A DNA stretch of 8,498 nucleotides from CAYVZZ01 sp964456185. GTDB taxonomy: Bacteria > Pseudomonadota > Gammaproteobacteria > Pseudomonadales > Alcanivoracaceae. This document shows, in pieces, positions 6,121 to 8,498 of the stretch. The notes under the pieces were generated by a model, which made no database searches, was not told where the DNA came from, and was given only the letters and a program-made list of their open reading frames with translations. Positions within the stretch are counted from its first letter, which is position 1. Each line of letters starts with the position of its first letter. Location: assembly GCA_964456185.1 (NCBI GenBank), contig CAYVZZ010000099.1:1-8498 (forward strand), given 5' to 3'. The translations under genes were made by a program, and so were the position numbers.

Positions 6121-6167
6121 ACACAAAAACAACACCTTTTAAGCCCCTTTGTTACCAAATCGTCGGT

Positions 6168-6190
6168 TTCTGTTACCACGGGTAACGGAA
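6168..6190. repeat. Inverted repeat after dctM
   Basis: TTCTGTTACC (6168-6177) and GGTAACGGAA (6181-6190) form a 10-bp stem with one G-T wobble and an ACG loop. A further GTTACC occurs at 6151-6156. It could end the TRAP transcript, but no T-tract follows. An operator role for a dyadic regulator is the alternative. Confidence 0.45.
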
Positions 6191-6304
6191 CGGGCGAAAT
6201 GTATAAGAATGATAAATGACCAATCAGTGAGAGGGTGACCGAAAATGTCACGAAATATCGAGAAAACAATAAGTTATCTTCAATAATAAAACGCTGTTGC
6301 AGAT

Positions 6305-6333
6305 TGTTCCCAATGTAAAAGCTGTGTTACATT
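6305..6333 (+). promoter_or_regulatory. Probable promoter of the DUF6160 gene
   Basis: TTGTTC (6305-6310) as -35 and TACATT (6328-6333) as -10 are 17 bp apart, and TG-T before the -10 makes it an extended -10. Transcription would start near 6340, leaving a leader of about 70 nt. A 9-bp inverted repeat lies inside this promoter and covers most of the -10. Confidence 0.55.
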
Positions 6334-6335
6334 GG
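6310..6335. promoter_or_regulatory. Operator-like inverted repeat over the promoter
   Basis: CCAATGTAA (6310-6318) and TTACATTGG (6327-6335) are perfect complements around an 8-bp centre. The dyad spans the promoter spacer and the -10 hexamer, which is where a repressor would block RNA polymerase. The regulator is not in this window. Confidence 0.5.
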
Positions 6336-6339
6336 CTAC

Positions 6340-6397
6340 ATACGCTGTAACAAGCGTATACATGAGTACATGAAAACAACCAACGTTGTGCACAACG
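6340..6397 (+). promoter_or_regulatory. Structured leader with two palindromes
   Basis: Near the predicted transcript start, ATACGCT and AGCGTAT (6340-6346, 6353-6359) form a 7-bp stem with a 6-nt loop, a possible 5'-end stabiliser. CGTTGTGCACAACG (6384-6397) is a perfect 14-bp palindrome just ahead of the ribosome binding site AGGAG (6401-6405). The second could influence translation or be a further protein-binding site. Confidence 0.4.
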
Positions 6398-6411
6398 ACG
6401 AGGAGAACAAA

Positions 6412-7317
6412 ATGAAAGGGTTTAAAAAACTCGCTTTGGTAACTGCTGTTGCCACCGCTATGCCTGCTGCTGCTATGGCTATGCAGCCGATGAACGACAG
6501 CCAGTTGGCTGGCGTCACGGGTCAAGATGGTATTGATATCAGCATTAGCACAGGCGATTTGACATTTAACCAAATTATCTATGACCGTGATGGTGGTGCT
6601 AATACGCATGGTTTGGATGCTAATGCCGGTGCTATCGTAATTGAGGGCATGGCAGTTAAAACCAATGGCAACGACATCAAGATTTCCGTTGATGCTGGCC
6701 AAGCATCTGGTGCTCCAGTGCTGAACGTAAACGTGGCTCTAACCGGTACTACCACAATTAATACTGGTGATCTGAGTGTGGCAAACACCAATGACGGTAC
6801 TGGTACGACACCTTGGGCACACGGCACAACAGTTGGTACTGACAAGTCTGGTGTGATTCTCACCAACTCGTCAATCAACATCGGGGCTACTAGCCTAAAT
6901 ATTCAACTGGGTAATGTACCGCAGACCATGACTTTTGGTGGCGGCACAGTTAACCCGATGATTTTGATTAGTAATACAACCGTTAGTGGCGGTATCAATA
7001 TCTTGAACACATCGCTCCATGATAATTCTACCGCTACAGTTAATGGTGATGCTGCATCGGATATTAATATTGCTAGCACGTTGATTATTGACTCAACAAC
7101 AACCAGTGCTCCTGGCACTGATTTGACCATTGGTAACATTGGTGTGAACGTTACAGCCAATGGCTTGGCTATTGGTATTGGCTCCATTGGTGATGCTACT
7201 AATGGTTTGAGCGTTTACCAACGTGATGTTGATTTGGGTAATGGATCGCCGATTGGTGATATTGCCATTACAGGTCTGCAGTTATCTGGCACATCCATCA
7301 CTATTGCTGGTCACTAA
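6412..7317 (+). CDS. Exported DUF6160 (FilF-like) beta-rich protein
   Basis: The 301-residue product starts with a Sec signal peptide (MKGFKK, hydrophobic 7-19, likely cleavage after AMA at residue 23). Directly after it comes MQPMNDSQLAGVTGQDGIDI (24-43), the N-terminal signature of the DUF6160/FilF-like proteins seen next to fil pilus-like genes in Acinetobacter and in marine gammaproteobacteria. The remainder is rich in Asn, Thr, Ser and Gly, with short repeating hydrophobic strands such as INI, LNI and IGIGSIG, so a beta-solenoid or surface structure is likely. The C-terminal ITGLQLSGTSITIAGH is also family-like. N-X-S/T sequons occur at Asn28, 152, 188, 199, 205, 246 and 277. ATG 6412 is preferred to the in-frame ATG 6370 because AGGAG sits 6 nt upstream and the signal peptide begins there. 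It is monocistronic, with its own promoter and a strong terminator. The molecular function is unknown. Confidence 0.82.
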   Translation: MKGFKKLALVTAVATAMPAAAMAMQPMNDSQLAGVTGQDGIDISISTGDLTFNQIIYDRDGGANTHGLDANAGAIVIEGMAVKTNGNDIKISVDAGQASGAPVLNVNVALTGTTTINTGDLSVANTNDGTGTTPWAHGTTVGTDKSGVILTNSSINIGATSLNIQLGNVPQTMTFGGGTVNPMILISNTTVSGGINILNTSLHDNSTATVNGDAASDINIASTLIIDSTTTSAPGTDLTIGNIGVNVTANGLAIGIGSIGDATNGLSVYQRDVDLGNGSPIGDIAITGLQLSGTSITIAGH

Positions 7318-7331
7318 GTACAGCCTAGTGG

Positions 7332-7364
7332 AAAAGCCCGAGGCAGTTGTCTCGGGCTTTTTTT
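7332..7364 (+). terminator. Intrinsic terminator of the DUF6160 gene
   Basis: AAAAGCCCGAG (7332-7342) pairs perfectly with CTCGGGCTTTT (7351-7361) around an 8-nt loop, and seven T residues run through 7358-7364. It lies 15 bp after the stop codon and should end transcription efficiently, separating this gene from the next. Confidence 0.92.
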
Positions 7365-7450
7365 GTGTCTAAATTTATAGCTTTTTATGTGGCTATATAT
7401 AAGCTCGATATAAAGACACAATAAGTACAGCCGATCAATGTGCTGTTATC

Positions 7451-7459
7451 TGTTACAAT
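7451..7459 (+). promoter_or_regulatory. Candidate extended -10 for the GT41-like gene
   Basis: TGTTACAAT (TG-n-TACAAT, hexamer 7454-7459) lies about 49 bp before the chosen GTG start, in an AT-rich gap downstream of the terminator. The -35 region is poor. It is the best promoter candidate in this gap. Confidence 0.35.
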
Positions 7460-7507
7460 ATTGCTATGAGTTCATAGAAAAATAATAGTTATAGGTAGAT
7501 TCACCCA

Positions 7508-8498
7508 GTGGTACCGTCATCAACTTCTTCCGATAGTATCGTCCATCCACTTGAACAATTATCTCTGATCGATCGGTTATTGCTTGATGGGCAACATCTT
7601 GCCGCAGGAAATGCATTAATTGCTTTTTTTCAAGAGATGGGGCGTGCTCACTGGTCTGGCAAGGATTATAACCGCCGTGACAATCATGGTGATGTGCTTA
7701 ATGTATATGCCGAAGTGGCTGAAAGAGCAACCAACCAATGGAGACAGGTGCTTCTTTCTGATATTGATTTAACGCAGTTAAATCTTGTTTCGTTGATTCA
7801 AAATATCTACCAACTTCACCTGGTACTTATGGGAACTTGGCAAGGGCACCTGGACGATGTGATCCTGGCTCAGCACCAGCTTTTCGGTAGTGACTATACA
7901 CCCAGTCGTTTGCTGCGTTTGCTGTTGGCTTGGTGCCCCGCGTCTCGCAAGGGGATCAATATTTTTGAACAATACCCGCATGCGCCGGAGCTAGTATTTG
8001 CTCACGCGCTAGCCACCATTGCTGGTATGAGTTTAGTGTCCGATGCAGCGAACAAAACAAAAAATGACGCCTTCACGTTGTTGAACAAGAAAGACTATAT
8101 CACAGACGAAACTCTGCTGAAGGTACGTCCTAATAGCGCAATTGTTCATGGTTGTTGGATGCGTTGCAGCTATAGCGACTTTGAGCACAAGCACGATGTA
8201 AAAAAACTGCTGATACATCTGTCACAAGTCTGGCGAGAACAGCAAGGTGCGAGCACGAAGCAACCGCTAAAGCTGCAGTACTATGGCACTGATAAGCCAT
8301 TACTCGTGTTGCCACTGGAGAGCTTTGGCGGTAACCATGCCATGTTTCGTTGCTATGCCGATATTGTCCAGTCCCTTCGCCAATCTTTTTATACGGTGGG
8401 TATGGCTTTTCGAGGACAATATGATGAAGCCACCTCGTTGCTTTTTGATGAATTTTTCGATGTCCTAGATTTCTTGGATAGTAGCAATCCTGGTGATC
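7508..8498 (+). CDS. HMW1C-like N-glycosyltransferase (GT41), 3' partial
   Basis: The frame is open from an in-frame stop at 7496-7498 to the window edge, giving 330 codons. Two segments resemble HMW1C, the cytosolic enzyme that adds glucose or galactose to Asn of N-X-S/T in Haemophilus adhesins. MRCSYSDFEHKHDVKK (218-233) parallels MHCSYDLAKNKHDVKR. The segment at 263-300 (KPLLVLPLESFGGNHAMFR and on to FYTVGMA) parallels KPVMMVLLEHFNSGHSIYR and FYLVGLG, followed by FDEFFDV (313-319). Residues 1-200 correspond to the all-helical N-terminal domain but are divergent. HMW1C has about 620 residues, so roughly half is seen and the nucleotide-sugar site lies beyond the window. No signal peptide is present, as expected for a cytosolic enzyme. 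The start is uncertain: GTG 7508 is the first candidate after the stop, with only a weak TAGGT upstream, and ATG 7638 is the first ATG. An O-GlcNAc-transferase-like relative is the main alternative. Confidence 0.72.
   Translation, partial: MVPSSTSSDSIVHPLEQLSLIDRLLLDGQHLAAGNALIAFFQEMGRAHWSGKDYNRRDNHGDVLNVYAEVAERATNQWRQVLLSDIDLTQLNLVSLIQNIYQLHLVLMGTWQGHLDDVILAQHQLFGSDYTPSRLLRLLLAWCPASRKGINIFEQYPHAPELVFAHALATIAGMSLVSDAANKTKNDAFTLLNKKDYITDETLLKVRPNSAIVHGCWMRCSYSDFEHKHDVKKLLIHLSQVWREQQGASTKQPLKLQYYGTDKPLLVLPLESFGGNHAMFRCYADIVQSLRQSFYTVGMAFRGQYDEATSLLFDEFFDVLDFLDSSNPGD

Noticed and set aside
5782..6135. 117-codon minus-strand frame, very acidic and Gln/His-rich
   Set aside because: It is the antisense shadow of the hydrophobic dctM codons; the composition is an artefact of complementing Ile/Leu/Phe codons.
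6168..6190. Intrinsic terminator of the TRAP operon
   Set aside because: The stem is good but the following bases are CGGGCGAAAT, without a T-tract, so it is listed only as an inverted repeat.
6280..6702. 140-codon minus-strand frame across the DUF6160 promoter
   Set aside because: It is antisense to a signal-peptide-bearing gene with good initiation signals and covers the palindromic regulatory region.

Overview
The window looks like chromosomal DNA from a free-living, probably aquatic, gammaproteobacterium. Two genes point there: an EF-P-like factor of the EfpL/YeiP type, and a GlpG rhomboid protease that carries the N-terminal cytosolic domain typical of gammaproteobacterial GlpG. The genus cannot be fixed from the sequence. 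No rRNA, tRNA, CRISPR array or complete insertion sequence was found.

Layout. Positions 1-600 are gene-poor debris: inverted repeats, a 52-codon reading frame of unknown origin on the minus strand (273-431), and a 5'-truncated ribbon-helix-helix antitoxin remnant on the plus strand (432-584). A REP-like perfect palindrome (617-637) separates this from a small dual-motif CDGSH iron-sulfur protein on the minus strand (664-912). Divergent from it is a pair with a one-base stop/start overlap, efpL (977-1543) and glpG (1543-2379). Next comes a four-gene TRAP transporter operon (2435-6120): a TAtT lipoprotein, a periplasmic substrate-binding protein of the TatP type, the small DctQ-type permease and the large DctM-type permease. 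After about 290 bp rich in palindromes comes a monocistronic gene for an exported, Asn/Thr/Gly-rich DUF6160 (FilF-like) protein (6412-7317), closed by a strong intrinsic terminator (7332-7364). The window ends inside a gene (7508 onward) whose product resembles the N-terminal half of HMW1C-type cytosolic N-glycosyltransferases (GT41).

How the parts may work together. The TRAP operon is a complete secondary uptake system whose extra lipoprotein partner and lack of the usual substrate-clamping arginine argue against a simple C4-dicarboxylate cargo. EfpL rescues ribosomes at proline-containing stall motifs, and here it carries a Pro-Pro-Pro motif itself. The DUF6160 protein and the HMW1C-like enzyme are adjacent and co-oriented. 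The former is exported and has seven N-X-S/T sequons, so it is a candidate acceptor for the latter; this pairing is inference from position and sequence type. The right part (from about 6121) is visibly more AT-rich than the TRAP operon.
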